Shown in pieces: positions 7,550 through 16,146 of a stretch of 64,000 bases of DNA. The stretch covers positions 1-64,000 of the forward strand of contig JACJYN010000016.1 of the NCBI GenBank assembly GCA_020636095.1. Direction: 5' to 3'. The notes below the pieces were generated by a model that ran no database searches, was not told the origin of the DNA, and was given only the letters and a program-made list of their open reading frames with translations. The DNA is from Lewinellaceae bacterium (GTDB taxonomy: Bacteria > Bacteroidota > Bacteroidia > Chitinophagales > Saprospiraceae). Position numbers and translations under genes: made by a program. Position 1 is the stretch's first letter, and every line of letters begins with the position of its first letter.

Positions 7550-8040
7550 TTAAAATCTATTGTTCTTTTCCCGAAAATAGTAGTGAGTCCATAGGCCCAT
7601 GCCCTGATTGATTTGTACTCCCCAGCCCATATTTTTGTTCCGGGAATCAATTTCAATAAAAGCATCCGGATATTTTATTTGAGCTATAAAAGCCAGCCCA
7701 AATGTAAGAGCGTGTTGGGATTTTGTTTTTGATGCCGAAAATGGCCAGATTTGGGTTCTCACGAAGTTATTTTTGAGCTTCGTAGCAGGGCTACGGGGCG
7801 AAAAAATAGCGAAGTGAGGTTCCATAGATGGCTATTTGCAGGCCAAAGGATAAAATCCCAACACGCTCTAAAATGTTCACTCTTTTTTGGAGACCAGCCA
7901 AAATGACCACCTAGGCCACCCATAATAAATGGTAAAGGATCTGCTTCTACAAGGAATTCATGACTGTCTTTCTCTTGAGCATGCAAGTCTATGATTCCGA
8001 TCAGTAATAAAGTCCAAATTAGGAAAACTGAATTTCTCAT
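7550..8040 (-). pseudogene. Exported protein of the neighbouring family, interrupted by a mobile repeat
   Basis: The start gives a signal peptide (MRNSVFLIWTLLLIGIIDLHAQ) and then ~36 residues, after which a 161-base repeat interrupts the gene. Deleting the repeat and one 3-base duplication restores the frame (…SEHF-TFGLAFIAQ…). The joined product matches the intact gene just upstream on the same strand: compare PDAFIEIDSRNKNMGWGVQI here with PAFFVDMNSNNADKGWQVRI there. The joined frame ends at ~108 residues, short of the ~199-residue paralogue, so the C-terminal half is also missing. Confidence 0.8.
7708..7868. mobile_element. Small TNA-flanked element (copy C)
   Basis: It is exactly 161 bases long with 17-base perfect inverted ends (GAGCGTGTTGGGATTTT) and TAA on both sides (7705-7707, 7869-7871). 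The central hairpin CGTAGC-AGG-GCTACG is at 7781-7795. Confidence 0.92.
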
Positions 8041-8051
8041 CTTGATTAATT

Positions 8052-8651
8052 TTAAAACGTATACCCCACATGTAAAGTAGCAAAAACAGATATTGGTGAA
8101 ATGTCATATTCATTACCCCCTAGTACATTTTCACCACTTATTTTGGATGTGTACCCAACACCTCCCCATGCTTTAAAATAAAGTGGGAATTTAAATGGTT
8201 GCAGGGTGTAACCTCCGTAACCCATTATTAATCCGTTGGTAAACTTCTCATTTCCACTTTGATTGTCATTTTCAATTAAAAACTGCTGCGCACTAATCTG
8301 AGAACCAACAAAAAATCCTTTATTAACTTCGGAAAAATGATGTTCTCCGAAAATTCCAATAGCGTTGTTAATGCGCACCTGCCAACCTTTGTCGGCATTA
8401 TTGCTGTTCATGTCCACAAAAAATGCGGGCATATCCATGGCATAAATACCAACTCCATATAAAAGATGATTGCATGACTTCGGTTGAATTCTCAAATGAG
8501 CCGAATATCCTTTAAATGCAAATGTTGCAGGGTCGATTTCAATAGAAAATTTGGTTTTTCTATCGGTACGATCTGTGCTTTGGGCTGTAGCTTTATAATT
8601 TGACATCCCAAAAATTACTACGAATGCTAAAAAACTGATTTTTGTTTTCAT
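8052..8651 (-). CDS. Exported protein, probable outer-membrane beta-barrel (unrecognised)
   Basis: The chosen ATG gives MKTKISFLAFVVIFGMSNYKATAQ, a clean signal peptide; an upstream in-frame ATG at 8678 would add nine unlikely residues. The mature ~175 residues alternate polar and aromatic residues and end in TLHVGYTF, with a terminal Phe typical of outer-membrane beta-barrels. Other barrel-like segments are GLIMGYGGYTL and KAWGGVGYTSKI. It is duplicated as the interrupted pseudogene immediately downstream. The function is unknown. Confidence 0.7.
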   Translation of the reverse strand: MKTKISFLAFVVIFGMSNYKATAQSTDRTDRKTKFSIEIDPATFAFKGYSAHLRIQPKSCNHLLYGVGIYAMDMPAFFVDMNSNNADKGWQVRINNAIGIFGEHHFSEVNKGFFVGSQISAQQFLIENDNQSGNEKFTNGLIMGYGGYTLQPFKFPLYFKAWGGVGYTSKISGENVLGGNEYDISPISVFATLHVGYTF

Positions 8652-8711
8652 AAAAATTAAATTTAAATTGTTAAACATGATATTTCGTATATTTAGATAA
8701 TGATAAAAAAA

Positions 8712-9338
8712 TCATATTCTTTCAACTATTTCTAATAAGCCAAAGCCATCGAATACGATTCTTCTGCTGTAAATCAGGTTTTTATCTTTACAGAAATCTT
8801 GGATACGTCCTTGGGCATTATATTTTCTTGCAGTTTGCCTTGTCAGCATGTACCATAGTGCAAAACTCATGTTGTTCTTTTTTGAAAACTTCCGAAAAAA
8901 ATCTTTAATGAATCCCTTTCCGGTTGGAGATAGAATAATTATTCTTCCTTCATCATTCAATACATCTAATGACTGATTGAGTAAAAAATTCTGATCATCA
9001 ACACTCAGATTAAACAAAACGTTACAGATACATATTTCATCGAAGCCAGCATTTTGAAATGGAAAAGCTACTCCCGAAGTGACTTGAACTAAAGAAACTG
9101 CCAATCCTTCTAATTTTTTTTCTGCTTCGGCTAACATTGATGCACTTGTATCAATTCCGGTGCAATCCGAATTTTTTCCATTTATTAATAACTGAAGTAA
9201 TTTACCAGTACCTGTTCCGATATCTAGCACTTTACTGAATGGAGGAATCTGTGAGACAACTGGTTCTAAGAATTCAACATACCAGGGTGCTTCTTGTACA
9301 CTGGAAAAGAAACTGCTAAAGCTTATATTTATTTTCAT
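8712..9338 (-). CDS. Class I SAM-dependent methyltransferase
   Basis: The 208-residue protein has motif I VLDIGTGTGKLLQLL, the acidic residue binding the SAM ribose in CTGIDTSASML, and a post-I/motif II stretch FDEICICNVLFNLSV. The fold is the UbiE/Methyltransf_11-25 type. The acceptor is unknown. It lies 34 bases downstream of an Rrf2 regulator on the same strand, so the regulator probably controls it. Confidence 0.85.
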   Translation of the reverse strand: MKINISFSSFFSSVQEAPWYVEFLEPVVSQIPPFSKVLDIGTGTGKLLQLLINGKNSDCTGIDTSASMLAEAEKKLEGLAVSLVQVTSGVAFPFQNAGFDEICICNVLFNLSVDDQNFLLNQSLDVLNDEGRIIILSPTGKGFIKDFFRKFSKKNNMSFALWYMLTRQTARKYNAQGRIQDFCKDKNLIYSRRIVFDGFGLLEIVERI

Positions 9339-9372
9339 TATATATCGTTTATTTAGTTAAAAGTAAAAAAAA

Positions 9373-9798
9373 TTAACTCATCTCATCAAGGATTTGAGCT
9401 ATTGTCTTTTTACTTAGCTCATCTTTCATTTTATTTTCAGCCGCACCAAACAAGTTTAACAACGAAATCTGAGCTTTATCCGGTCTTTGTCCTTTAGCTT
9501 TAATACCAAAAGTAGTATTGAAGAGAGACTTACCCTTTTCGACCGCGTTTAGAATTTCGAGAACATTAATATTTGATGGATCCTTGATTAAACGGATACC
9601 ACCAAATCTACCTTCCTTCGTTTCGATTATACCTTCAGCAGTTAGGCTCTGAAGAATCTTAACCAAAGTTGGCTTAGGAATATTCAGTATTTCTGACAAT
9701 GAAGCTGTAGACAAAAACTCAAATTGATTTTGTCTGGTCTTGTCTGAGATAAATATGACAACCAAAATAGCTTTTGAAAATGACAACGAATAACTCAT
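9373..9798 (-). CDS. Rrf2-family transcriptional regulator
   Basis: The 141-residue protein has the Rrf2 winged-helix layout: TASLSEILNIPKPTLVKILQSL, GIIETKEGRFGGIRL (wing) and INVLEILNAVE. The three cysteines that hold an iron-sulfur cluster in IscR/NsrR are absent, so it is of the cluster-free type and would sense something else. It precedes a methyltransferase gene on the same strand, a pairing seen in small stress-response operons. Confidence 0.88.
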   Translation of the reverse strand: MSYSLSFSKAILVVIFISDKTRQNQFEFLSTASLSEILNIPKPTLVKILQSLTAEGIIETKEGRFGGIRLIKDPSNINVLEILNAVEKGKSLFNTTFGIKAKGQRPDKAQISLLNLFGAAENKMKDELSKKTIAQILDEMS

Positions 9799-10013
9799 AC
9801 TGCATATATTTTATATATAGAATGCAAATTAAAATCAAATTTGTTCAACAACCAAATAATTTTTACTTTTTTTTTATTTTGATGATAAAAGTGCCTATTC
9901 CGGCCTAGCTGATCCCTGTATTCCGGTCCATTGCCCCCCTTGTTGATAACTTTCCCTATTTGCTGAGGCATGGGGTGTTGGTAAGTTGATTACGAAGATA
10001 GTTGATTTGTCGT

Positions 10014-10739
10014 TTACCCTTGAGGCGGACGCTGTTTTCTGAGGCTTTCTCCTCTAAGTTCTACGCGATGAGCCCGATGTACGAGCCGATCCAGGATAGC
10101 ATCGGCGATGGTGGGTTCGTCGAAGTATTCATGCCATTTGGCGACTGGTAGCTGGGAGCAGATCAGGGTGGCACTCTGTTCGTAGCGGTCCTCCAGGATT
10201 TGGAGCAGCAGCAGTTTCACTTTGTGGGTGATGGGCTGCAGTGCGAAGTCGTCCAGAATGATGAGCCGGGCTTTTTTGAGTCGGTTGAGCCACTTGATGA
10301 CGGAGCCTTCGGCTTGGGCCACGGCGATCTGTTCACACAGCCGGTTCATATTGAAGTAAAGGGTGCGTAAGCCCAGTGCGCAGGCGTGGTGTCCGATGGC
10401 GCAAGCCAGAAAGGATTTTCCGCTGCCCGTCGATCCGGTGAGCAGGAGGTTTTCGCCTCTTTCGATCCAGGCCCGATCACTGAGTTGAGCGAGTTGGGCT
10501 TGGGATAGATGGCGGTGTTCAGAACATTGTACATCCTGGATGTTAGCCTGGTAGCGCAGTTTGCTGAGTCGGGTGTACATGTTCATTCGCTTGATTTCGG
10601 CATCCATGAGCCGGGCGATGAGTTCATCCCCCTGGAGTTGTTCGTTAACGGGCAGTTCGAGGACGGCCTGATAAGCATCGGCCATGCCGGTGAGTTTCAG
10701 CTGTCGCATCAGGTCTAAGGAAGCGTTGGTCATGATCAT
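10014..10739 (-). CDS. istB: IS21 helper ATPase IstB
   Basis: The 241-residue AAA+ ATPase has Walker A GSTGSGKSF, Walker B LIILDDF and the DnaC-like sensor region typical of IstB. It assembles on target DNA and activates the IstA transposase. The gene is full length with the usual N-terminus (LKLTGMADAYQ). Its partner istA ends 20 bases upstream and is defective, so this copy could at most act in trans. Confidence 0.92.
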   Translation of the reverse strand: MIMTNASLDLMRQLKLTGMADAYQAVLELPVNEQLQGDELIARLMDAEIKRMNMYTRLSKLRYQANIQDVQCSEHRHLSQAQLAQLSDRAWIERGENLLLTGSTGSGKSFLACAIGHHACALGLRTLYFNMNRLCEQIAVAQAEGSVIKWLNRLKKARLIILDDFALQPITHKVKLLLLQILEDRYEQSATLICSQLPVAKWHEYFDEPTIADAILDRLVHRAHRVELRGESLRKQRPPQG

Positions 10740-10759
10740 TGATTTTGGTGAAGTAAACG

Positions 10760-11692
10760 TTATTGATAAGCCTCGGGACCACGGATGTTGTCGTGCTCCG
10801 GAGGACGAAAGACATCGAGTTGCCGGGGCTGCTGATCAAGCCCGCGTTCGAGGATATTCTTGAGCATGGTGTAGGAGGCCTTCGTCGCTCCCCGACAGCG
10901 TAGTGCCGCATTTTCCAGTCTTTGCGGCGTGTATTTTTTGGCCAGACTCAGGATGCCTCGACAAGACCGATAACTTTGCGTTTCACATAGGACTTGAGAT
11001 TATCCGACAAAATGGCCTGCGGAACACCACCAAAATATAGCAACGCTTCGTTGATGCCGTGGATAAAATCCAGCACCTTCTGCGAAGGCAAAGCAATGGC
11101 AAAAGTGTAGTGACTATGCGGCAAAACGGCAACCAACACTTCACAGGAATGGAGCTGGCCGGTATGCCGATCTACCCACGATAGGGTCTTGCCGGCAAAA
11201 TCCAGGTACATCATCTGGCCCGGCACGTGCGATAAGGCCATCGTCAGATCCCGACGCTCTACATAACGGCGCAGGCGCTCACAAAACTGGCTGTAGCCAT
11301 AGCCATCGGGATGTGCCTGTCGGTATTCCCGCCACAATAACTGTCGGGTGACGCCCACTCGTCTGAGTTCCCTGGTCCAATGTTCAATGTTCCAGCTGTG
11401 CATTAAAGACGGCCTCGAGGGTGAACTCCTCTTTGTCGTTAGCCGAATACAAGCGGTCATGCAGTTCTTCATCGCTGGCTAAAAGAGCTTGCTCGACACC
11501 ACCGAAAATCGCCCGTGCACGACGAACATATCCCTTGACGGTATTCTTCGAGACCTGCAAGCGCCTGGCTGTAGGCTTGTAAAAACCGCAGCGCTGATAG
11601 GTCTGTAAAATGAGGCGTATCTCATCCATGCGTTTGGCTTTATGCTTCATCCAGTTGGCTTTTGCCAACAGGTTAAGTACTAAAACCAACAC
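10760..11692 (-). pseudogene. istA: IS21 transposase IstA, frameshifted and internally deleted
   Basis: The N-terminal helix-turn-helix is present (RCGFYKPTARRLQVSKNTV). A frameshift near 11,400-11,470 leads to the start of the DDE core (MMYLDFAGKTLSWVD and AILSDNLKSYV hold the first two Asp). The frame then jumps directly to the C-terminal KKYTPQRLENAALRC and DQQPRQLDVFRPPEH, ending at a TAA beside istB. Roughly 150-200 residues, including the catalytic Glu, have been deleted. IstA is normally about 500 residues. Confidence 0.88.
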
Positions 11693-11778
11693 TTGTCACA
11701 CCTCAAAAAACAGGGGGTCAATGAGCCGGAACGCCTGCCTGCCAAGCGAGCTTGCCGATCAGGCAGGTTATTAACATT

Positions 11779-11977
11779 CTAGTGCGCCGGGAACGAAGTT
11801 GTTGGTCAATAATTTGAGGCTGTTTTGCGGCCGGCTCGTCGCCAAAGGCTATGGCCGGCGGAGACAGGCAAGGCGCGACGACCGACCATAGCCTAAGCTA
11901 CGGAAGGAAGGAGCAACGCAGCATGGCCGTAAAAGAGCCCAAAGAATTGGTTAAGAATTTCGTTCCCGGCGCACTAG
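11779..11977. repeat. Foldback element with long imperfect arms
   Basis: A 19-base perfect inverted repeat (CTAGTGCGCCGGGAACGAA) marks both ends. The arms continue imperfectly inward for ~55 bases; for example TTTGAGGCTGTTTTGCGGCC on the left is mirrored by GGCCGTAAAAGAGCCCAAA on the right. An inner GGCTATGG/CCATAGCC pair and a REP-like core occupy the middle. The ~200 bases could fold as one long hairpin. No convincing protein is encoded. Confidence 0.7.
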
Positions 11978-11999
11978 AGCAGAGCGAAGAGCGGCAGAT

Positions 12000-12333
12000 A
12001 TCAACAACGGACAAGGATGCGCGTGCGCTGCCATTGCATATAGGCATAGTAGAGGTGGGCTACAACATCTTCGGCGCCTTAAAGCTGGGGGTACTCCTAC
12101 ACGCTGCTGAAGGGCAAAGAGAAGGTGCCCGGGGAGTTCGCGCTGATCTTCACGAGCTATGCCGAAGGCATGCCATGTGGCACAACCTTAGGAGAGTTCT
12201 GTCCATTATTGGCGTAAGGGCCTTGTTGGAGAGGCTGGGGAGGCTGTTTTTTGGCTTTTTACAGCTCCGGGCCGCCAGGGTTGCGCCTGAGCGCATTGAA
12301 AAATGGTTGGCTATACAGCACTCCAGGATGTAG
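12000..12333 (+). pseudogene. IS1182-type transposase, C-terminal remnant
   Basis: Pieces in different frames read NIFGALK, then GYSYTLLKGKEKVPGEFAL and IFTSY, then NLRRVLSIIG. This is the order at the C-terminal end of IS1182-family transposases (the E of the DDE triad lies just before NIFG-type sequence). At least two frameshifts separate them, and the N-terminal two-thirds is absent. The family assignment is from memory of the conserved YTLLKGKEKV-GEFALI-YNLRR pattern. Confidence 0.6.
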
Positions 12334-12713
12334 CAGGGCGGCGTGATAGGAATTTTGTAAATTGGACGGTGGGTTTTTTCACAGTCTGCCGTTGGGCGCA
12401 CTCCATTTGGGAATAAGAATTTGAAAGCCAATGGATTAAAATTAAGCCTGCCTTTGAAAATCGTGAAGAATTGGTTTTTGGAACCCGAGTTTTGTTTGTT
12501 ACGGTCAATTGATTGTATAGCCCAATTAGGCAGGCAAAAAATGGAAAATAGATTTGTTTTATCGGGAATTCGTTGTCTCGAATAATTGAGGTCCTTAACA
12601 ATTACCGCTCCCTGTCGTCGAAAAAAGAAATTGAATTTTCAGAAATGAGGTTACATTCAGGGCCTCAATACAGGAAATTAAGGATTGAGTAAACGATGTA
12701 CTAATAGTTCATT
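12334..12713. other. Intergenic stretch without a supported gene
   Basis: This spacer lies between the IS1182 remnant and a tiny zinc-ribbon-like frame. An open plus-strand frame ending in YRKLRIE at ~12,690 (LNNYRSLSSKKEIEF) might be the tail of a lost gene, but no start or family is visible. No hairpin or repeat stands out. Confidence 0.4.
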
Positions 12714-12806
12714 ATGAAAAAATGTCCTAATTGTGATAAATCACTTTTTAAATATTTTGCTCAAACGACTCTAGTTGAACAAAACCATCCTGTTTCCTGC
12801 CCATAA
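12714..12806 (+). pseudogene. 30-residue zinc-ribbon-like start, cut by IS91 copy 1
   Basis: The frame reads MKKCPNCDKSLFKYF and ends HPVSCP-stop, giving a CPxC pair and a later Cys. Its stop overlaps the sequence ATAAGATTCTGTTTTTCA, which also begins IS91 copy 2 (ATAAAGTTCTGTTTTTCA at ~15,705). The original gene therefore probably continued past an IS91 insertion point. Function unknown. Confidence 0.35.
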
Positions 12807-12879
12807 GATTCTGTTTTTCAGTGTATTGTGACTGGTTTTCTCTTAAATTTGGCGGTATTGTATCACCAAATCAAGAGAA

Positions 12880-13263
12880 ATGAGCACACACACAGACCAC
12901 CTTCAGAAGTTACAAGATTGGATGGAGCTGCGCAACTACTACCGGGCATACCGGCCGGAAGCGTACCTGTTCAACGGCAAGTACCGGGGCAGCCGGTGGG
13001 CCAACCGCTCGGCGCAACATTCCCTGGAGCAGGCGCGGCAGGCTGCGGGAATAGAACGCAACGTATCGCCGCATGTCCTGCGGCATTGCTATGCCACACA
13101 CCACCTGGAGAATGGTACGAATTTGGTATATTTGAAGGAGCAGTTAGGCCATAAACATTTAAAAACGACCGCCCGTTATATCCACTTATGTCAGTCATAC
13201 CACAAACGAGTAGCCCACCCAGTTGCCAGCATGGAAATCACCTTCCGGCAGGAGGCCCGATAG
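12880..13263 (+). pseudogene. Tyrosine recombinase (XerC-like), C-terminal catalytic part
   Basis: The 127 residues include the end of the catalytic domain: SPHVLRHCYATHHLENG (HxxR box: His, Arg), LKEQLGHKHLKTTARYIHL (second His and the nucleophile Tyr). The N-terminal SAM-like DNA-binding domain and the first catalytic Arg are missing; an ATG and a novel N-terminus (MSTHTDHLQKLQD) replace them. The N-terminal half of the same gene type survives in copy 2, so the two copies lost opposite halves. Confidence 0.8.
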
Positions 13264-13423
13264 GAGAGCTGTTCCGGGATTCTGGAGAAGAGTATATCCA
13301 GGTTTACGGGCCAGCCGGCGCACCATAGAGCTGATCCGTTCGATCCGGTGTGCCGCACGCCGGCCTTGGGAGGCAAACGCATCACCTGCCAGGGCTGTGG
13401 GCAGGTACGTTACCAATATTTGT

Positions 13424-13441
13424 CCCCGGCATTCGCCGGGG
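13424..13441. repeat. Hairpin inserted in the IS91 transposase
   Basis: CCCCGGC-ATTC-GCCGGGG is a perfect 7-base stem. It lies in ~23 bases absent from the second IS91 copy at the homologous place (between CAATAYTT and TGTGGCAA). Confidence 0.7.
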
Positions 13442-14210
13442 CAGGCTATGTGGCAACAGCCAATGCCCGCAGTGTCAGGGCGTCAAGCGCCTACAGTGGC
13501 AAGACAGGTTGCGCTGCCGCATGCTGCAAGTTCCCTACTGCCATATCACTTTTACGCTGCCTCACTGTTTGAATGGCCTGGCACGGCGCAACCCCTGGGA
13601 GGTGTATAATTTGATGTTTCGCTCGGCCTGGCAAACCGTACGGCGGCTGTGCAAAAAGCTAAAGAACGTAGGCGGCTTACCCGGGATGAGTGCCGTATTG
13701 CATACCTGGGGCTCCGATTTGAAGTACCATGTGCACCTCCACTGCCTGGTAACCTTTGGAGGCTACAATGAGCAGGATGGCCAATGGCACTGGCCGAAGC
13801 GCAAGCGGAAGATAGCGCCCTACCGCAAGCTGAGCGGGAAGTACCGCGCCATATTCCTGAAGCGGTTAAAAAAGCTGATGGAATCCGGCCAGGTGGATTA
13901 CCACCAAAGCTATGAGGAACTGGAAAGCAGCCTGCCCAAGAAGCGCTGGGTAGTGAACCATCAATGGCCTACGGCAGAAACGAAGGTAATAGAAGAGTAC
14001 CTGGGCCGTTATATCTGCCGCATCGGCATATCGAACAAGCGTTTGTCCTATGACAAAAACGGGCAAAATGTATGCATTGAGTACAACAACTACCGGGAAC
14101 AAAAGGCGGGGGAGCCGGCCCCCAAAGCCTATCGGCATATGCCGCCCTTGGTAGCGATGCATCAGATATTACAACATCAACTGCCTCGTTATTTTCCGCG
14201 CTCGCGCCAT

Positions 14211-14244
14211 TCTTCGCCCGCCGAAGCTTTAGCGAAGGAGGGAT
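14211..14244. repeat. Second hairpin-type insertion in the IS91 transposase
   Basis: TTCTTCGCCCGCCGAAGCTT followed by TAGCGAAGGAGGG contains CTTCGC...GCGAAG arms. It interrupts a frame otherwise expected to run from RYFPRSRH to a TTYERLKGHL-like stretch (seen as ACCTACGAACGCCTGAAAGG downstream). Confidence 0.55.
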
Positions 14245-14733
14245 GGGCTGCATGCGGCTCCAACCTACGAACGCCTGAAAGGCCATTTGACCTGCATAGT
14301 GAAGTAGGAAGGGGCAACAGTGCGGACAATCATCCAGATCCTACGCGCCTTATTGAAAGAAGAGCCCTACCGCTGCGAAGCATGCTTGGGTACAGATTTT
14401 CAGGAGGAACTCCTGGCGCCAGATCCAGCTTATACCCGGTATGAGGTGTTGCACAATGCTCGGCGCGGGCCCCCAATGAGGCCTTCACGCGCTCCAACCG
14501 GTATTCCAGCTTCCCCCAAAACATGCTGAATGGGGCCGGGCCAGCTATACCCGCCCGGAAGCGCTGGGCAGTTAAATGGAACCGCTTGGCTTTTGAAAGT
14601 AACCACATGGGCCAAAATGTTGACAGGGTAGGGAAAAAAGTATATTTTACAAGCACTTTACTCAGGAGGAAGGCACGCGCGTTTCCCCTAAGGCAACCGG
14701 ACAGCGGGGCAGGCTGGTTTTGTCCAACGGCTC

Positions 14734-14761
14734 GTCGCCATAGGCTATGGCCGTCGGCGAC
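14734..14761. repeat. REP-like palindrome (copy 2 of 3)
   Basis: GTCGCCATAGGCTATGGCCG and then TCGGCGAC form GTCGCC...GGCGAC arms. The core matches sequences at 11,838-11,865 and 17,151-17,190. Confidence 0.6.
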
Positions 14762-14764
14762 TGA

Positions 14765-14795
14765 AATGTCTGCGCCGGGAAAGGGCGCAGACATT
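14765..14795. terminator. Strong hairpin, possible transcription terminator
   Basis: AATGTCTGCGCC-N7-GGCGCAGACATT has a 12-base perfect stem, followed by CCTTTGAGTTTT. It lies in the ~400-base gene-free gap between the IS91 relic and the nucleotidyltransferase gene. It could equally be part of the REP-like sequence directly upstream. Confidence 0.45.
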
Positions 14796-14868
14796 CCTTT
14801 GAGTTTTGGCGGCAACTGAAGTAAAAGGAGTAGCTCAACTCAAAATTTAAAAAGATGAATTAACAAAA

Positions 14869-15360
14869 ATGGAATTAAACTTTGATATTAGAGGGAATTT
14901 AAAACCTTATGAGAGGATAGAGTTGAGTTATGAAGAATTCAGAGGATTTTTTGTAGATTCATTTGAAAAGGATTCAACAAGATATCAAATATTCGAACAT
15001 TATCAGAGGTACATTGAAGACTTTCAAGAAAAGGTAACAACAAATTTTAAGCAGTGGATTGATGGGAGTTTTGTAACCAATAAGAGGAACCCTAAAGACA
15101 TTGACCTGGTCAATTTGGTTGATTATGAGATAGTTGAAGAGAAAGAATCCTTGATTAGGGGTGAATTTATCAGAGGAGCAGTACCAAAAAACTACGGAAT
15201 TGATGCTTACCTGATGATTCTTTATCCAGAAAACCATAAATTGCATAACTGGACAAGATCAGACTTGCTTCATTGGAATGATTGGTTCACCAAGAGCAAG
15301 ATGAATAAACAAAGGAAAAGATACCCCAAAGGGTATATTGAGATAAATTTCGGAGGATAA
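14869..15360 (+). CDS. Pol-beta-type nucleotidyltransferase-like protein (DUF6932-like)
   Basis: The 163-residue protein has the minimal nucleotidyltransferase signature G66-S67-x9-D77-I-D79 (WIDGSFVTNKRNPKDIDL), the metal-binding core of the polymerase-beta superfamily. The region RGAVPKNYGIDAYLMILYPE may hold the third acidic residue (Asp). It is short and lacks an obvious extra domain, like stand-alone NTase partners of two-gene toxin-antitoxin or defence modules. The gene and its neighbour are clearly AT-rich compared with the transposase relics on both sides, suggesting separate acquisition. A small helical protein starts 11 bases downstream. Confidence 0.7.
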   Translation: MELNFDIRGNLKPYERIELSYEEFRGFFVDSFEKDSTRYQIFEHYQRYIEDFQEKVTTNFKQWIDGSFVTNKRNPKDIDLVNLVDYEIVEEKESLIRGEFIRGAVPKNYGIDAYLMILYPENHKLHNWTRSDLLHWNDWFTKSKMNKQRKRYPKGYIEINFGG

Positions 15361-15371
15361 AATTAGCAGAG

Positions 15372-15590
15372 ATGAAGGATTTAGAAATAATGGATGAAAG
15401 AATAAGCAAAGTAGCTGATTTACTGGAGCAAATAAAGTCAGTCGACGAGATGATAGATCTCCATAAGCAAAAAGGAGATGAAGAAGATATCATGTTGATC
15501 CAATACCAATATAGAAGAGGGAAATTTCTGAAAGAGTTAAGCTCAATATTGGAAGATTTAAATATCAGGCCTACCGATTTAGCTGCATAG
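15372..15590 (+). CDS. Small helical partner of the nucleotidyltransferase-like gene
   Basis: The 72-residue protein is mostly charged and likely all-helical (SKVADLLEQIKSVDEMIDLHKQ...). It has no recognised motif. An alternative start at 15,390 (MDERIS) would shorten it by six residues. Spacing of 11 bases and shared AT-rich composition link it to the nucleotidyltransferase-like gene. An antitoxin or regulatory partner role is inferred only from this arrangement. Confidence 0.55.
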   Translation: MKDLEIMDERISKVADLLEQIKSVDEMIDLHKQKGDEEDIMLIQYQYRRGKFLKELSSILEDLNIRPTDLAA

Positions 15591-15872
15591 AAAGGAATAT
15601 CAAGATATGAGGATGCCGCCAAGGCATAAAACGATCAGCCTGTCCATTCGTCCAGGCCGCCGCTTATGCTGGACGTTGAACAATCTCTGCCGGTTTTTAA
15701 AGGCATAAAGTTCTGTTTTTCAAGAAGTTAAACCGAATTTCATTTATTTTCCCAGCTATTGATAACCAAACTCAATAGCGATGCAAACCTACCAAAAACA
15801 CCTGGAAGAATTTGATGCTTACCTTACCTTGAAGAACTTCAGCAAAGCCACCCGAAACGCCTACGGATGCGC

Positions 15873-15907
15873 CCCCGTGGAATATTCACTGTGTGAATTA
15901 CACGGGG
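15873..15907. repeat. Hairpin inserted in the XerC-like gene
   Basis: CCCCGTG...CACGGGG form the outer arms, and inside them AATATTCAC pairs with GTGAATT. The unit interrupts the frame between NAYG and LRQFF and is the third hairpin found inside IS91-type genes here. Confidence 0.6.
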
Positions 15908-16146
15908 CAGGCTCTGCGGCAGTTTTTTGCTTACCGGGAGAAGCATGGCATGGATGGCCCTTTTACTCAGAAACAGGCGCGGGAATATATTTTGTACCGG
16001 CACAACCAGGGTTTGAAGTGGCAGACAATCAATGGTGACTATTCGGCAATGTACAAGTTTTACCGGGAAGTGATGGGCCTGGGCTGGGATGTCCAGCATA
16101 TTCCCCGGCCGAGAAAAGAGAGGAGCTTACCGCCGGTATTATCTCA

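Larger units (their letters stand above)
9921..11731 (-). mobile_element. IS21-family element, decayed
   Basis: The istA-istB gene order on the minus strand is bounded by imperfect inverted repeats: TTCCGGTCCATTGCCCCCC at the istB end, and at the other end GGGGGTCAATGAGCCGGAA (reads inward as TTCCGGCTCATTGACCCCC; 16 of 19 match). A second TATTCCGG copy near 9897 may be part of the multiple terminal repeats typical of IS21, so the outer boundary is uncertain. IstA is broken, so the element cannot move alone. Confidence 0.8.
13267..14450 (+). pseudogene. IS91-family HUH (Y2) transposase, disrupted
   Basis: It starts with a zinc-binding region (CRTPALGGKRITCQGCGQVRY). A 23-base hairpin insertion at ~13,424 shifts the frame to CGNSQCPQCQG and the catalytic region. 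The HUH motif is at YHVHLHCLVTFGG (His codons at 13,728 and 13,734). The Tyr region is EYLGRYICRIGISNKRL. A second hairpin-bearing insertion at ~14,211 moves the C-terminus into two frames; RTIIQILRALLKEEPYRCEACLG continues in another frame at 14,320. The enzyme would perform rolling-circle-like transposition if intact. Confidence 0.85.
12805..14530 (+). mobile_element. IS91-family element with XerC-like gene, decayed copy 1
   Basis: It has the Bacteroidota IS91 arrangement: a tyrosine-recombinase-like gene followed closely by a HUH transposase. The left edge is shared with copy 2 (ATAARRTTCTGTTTTTCA). The recombinase lacks its N-terminal half and the transposase is interrupted by small hairpins. 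The right edge is not defined; recognisable transposase coding ends near 14,440. Confidence 0.7.

Noticed and set aside
8052..9798. Rrf2-methyltransferase pair as a defence or restriction unit
   Set aside because: The methyltransferase has the small-molecule type fold and no DNA-methylase motif (DPPY or PC).
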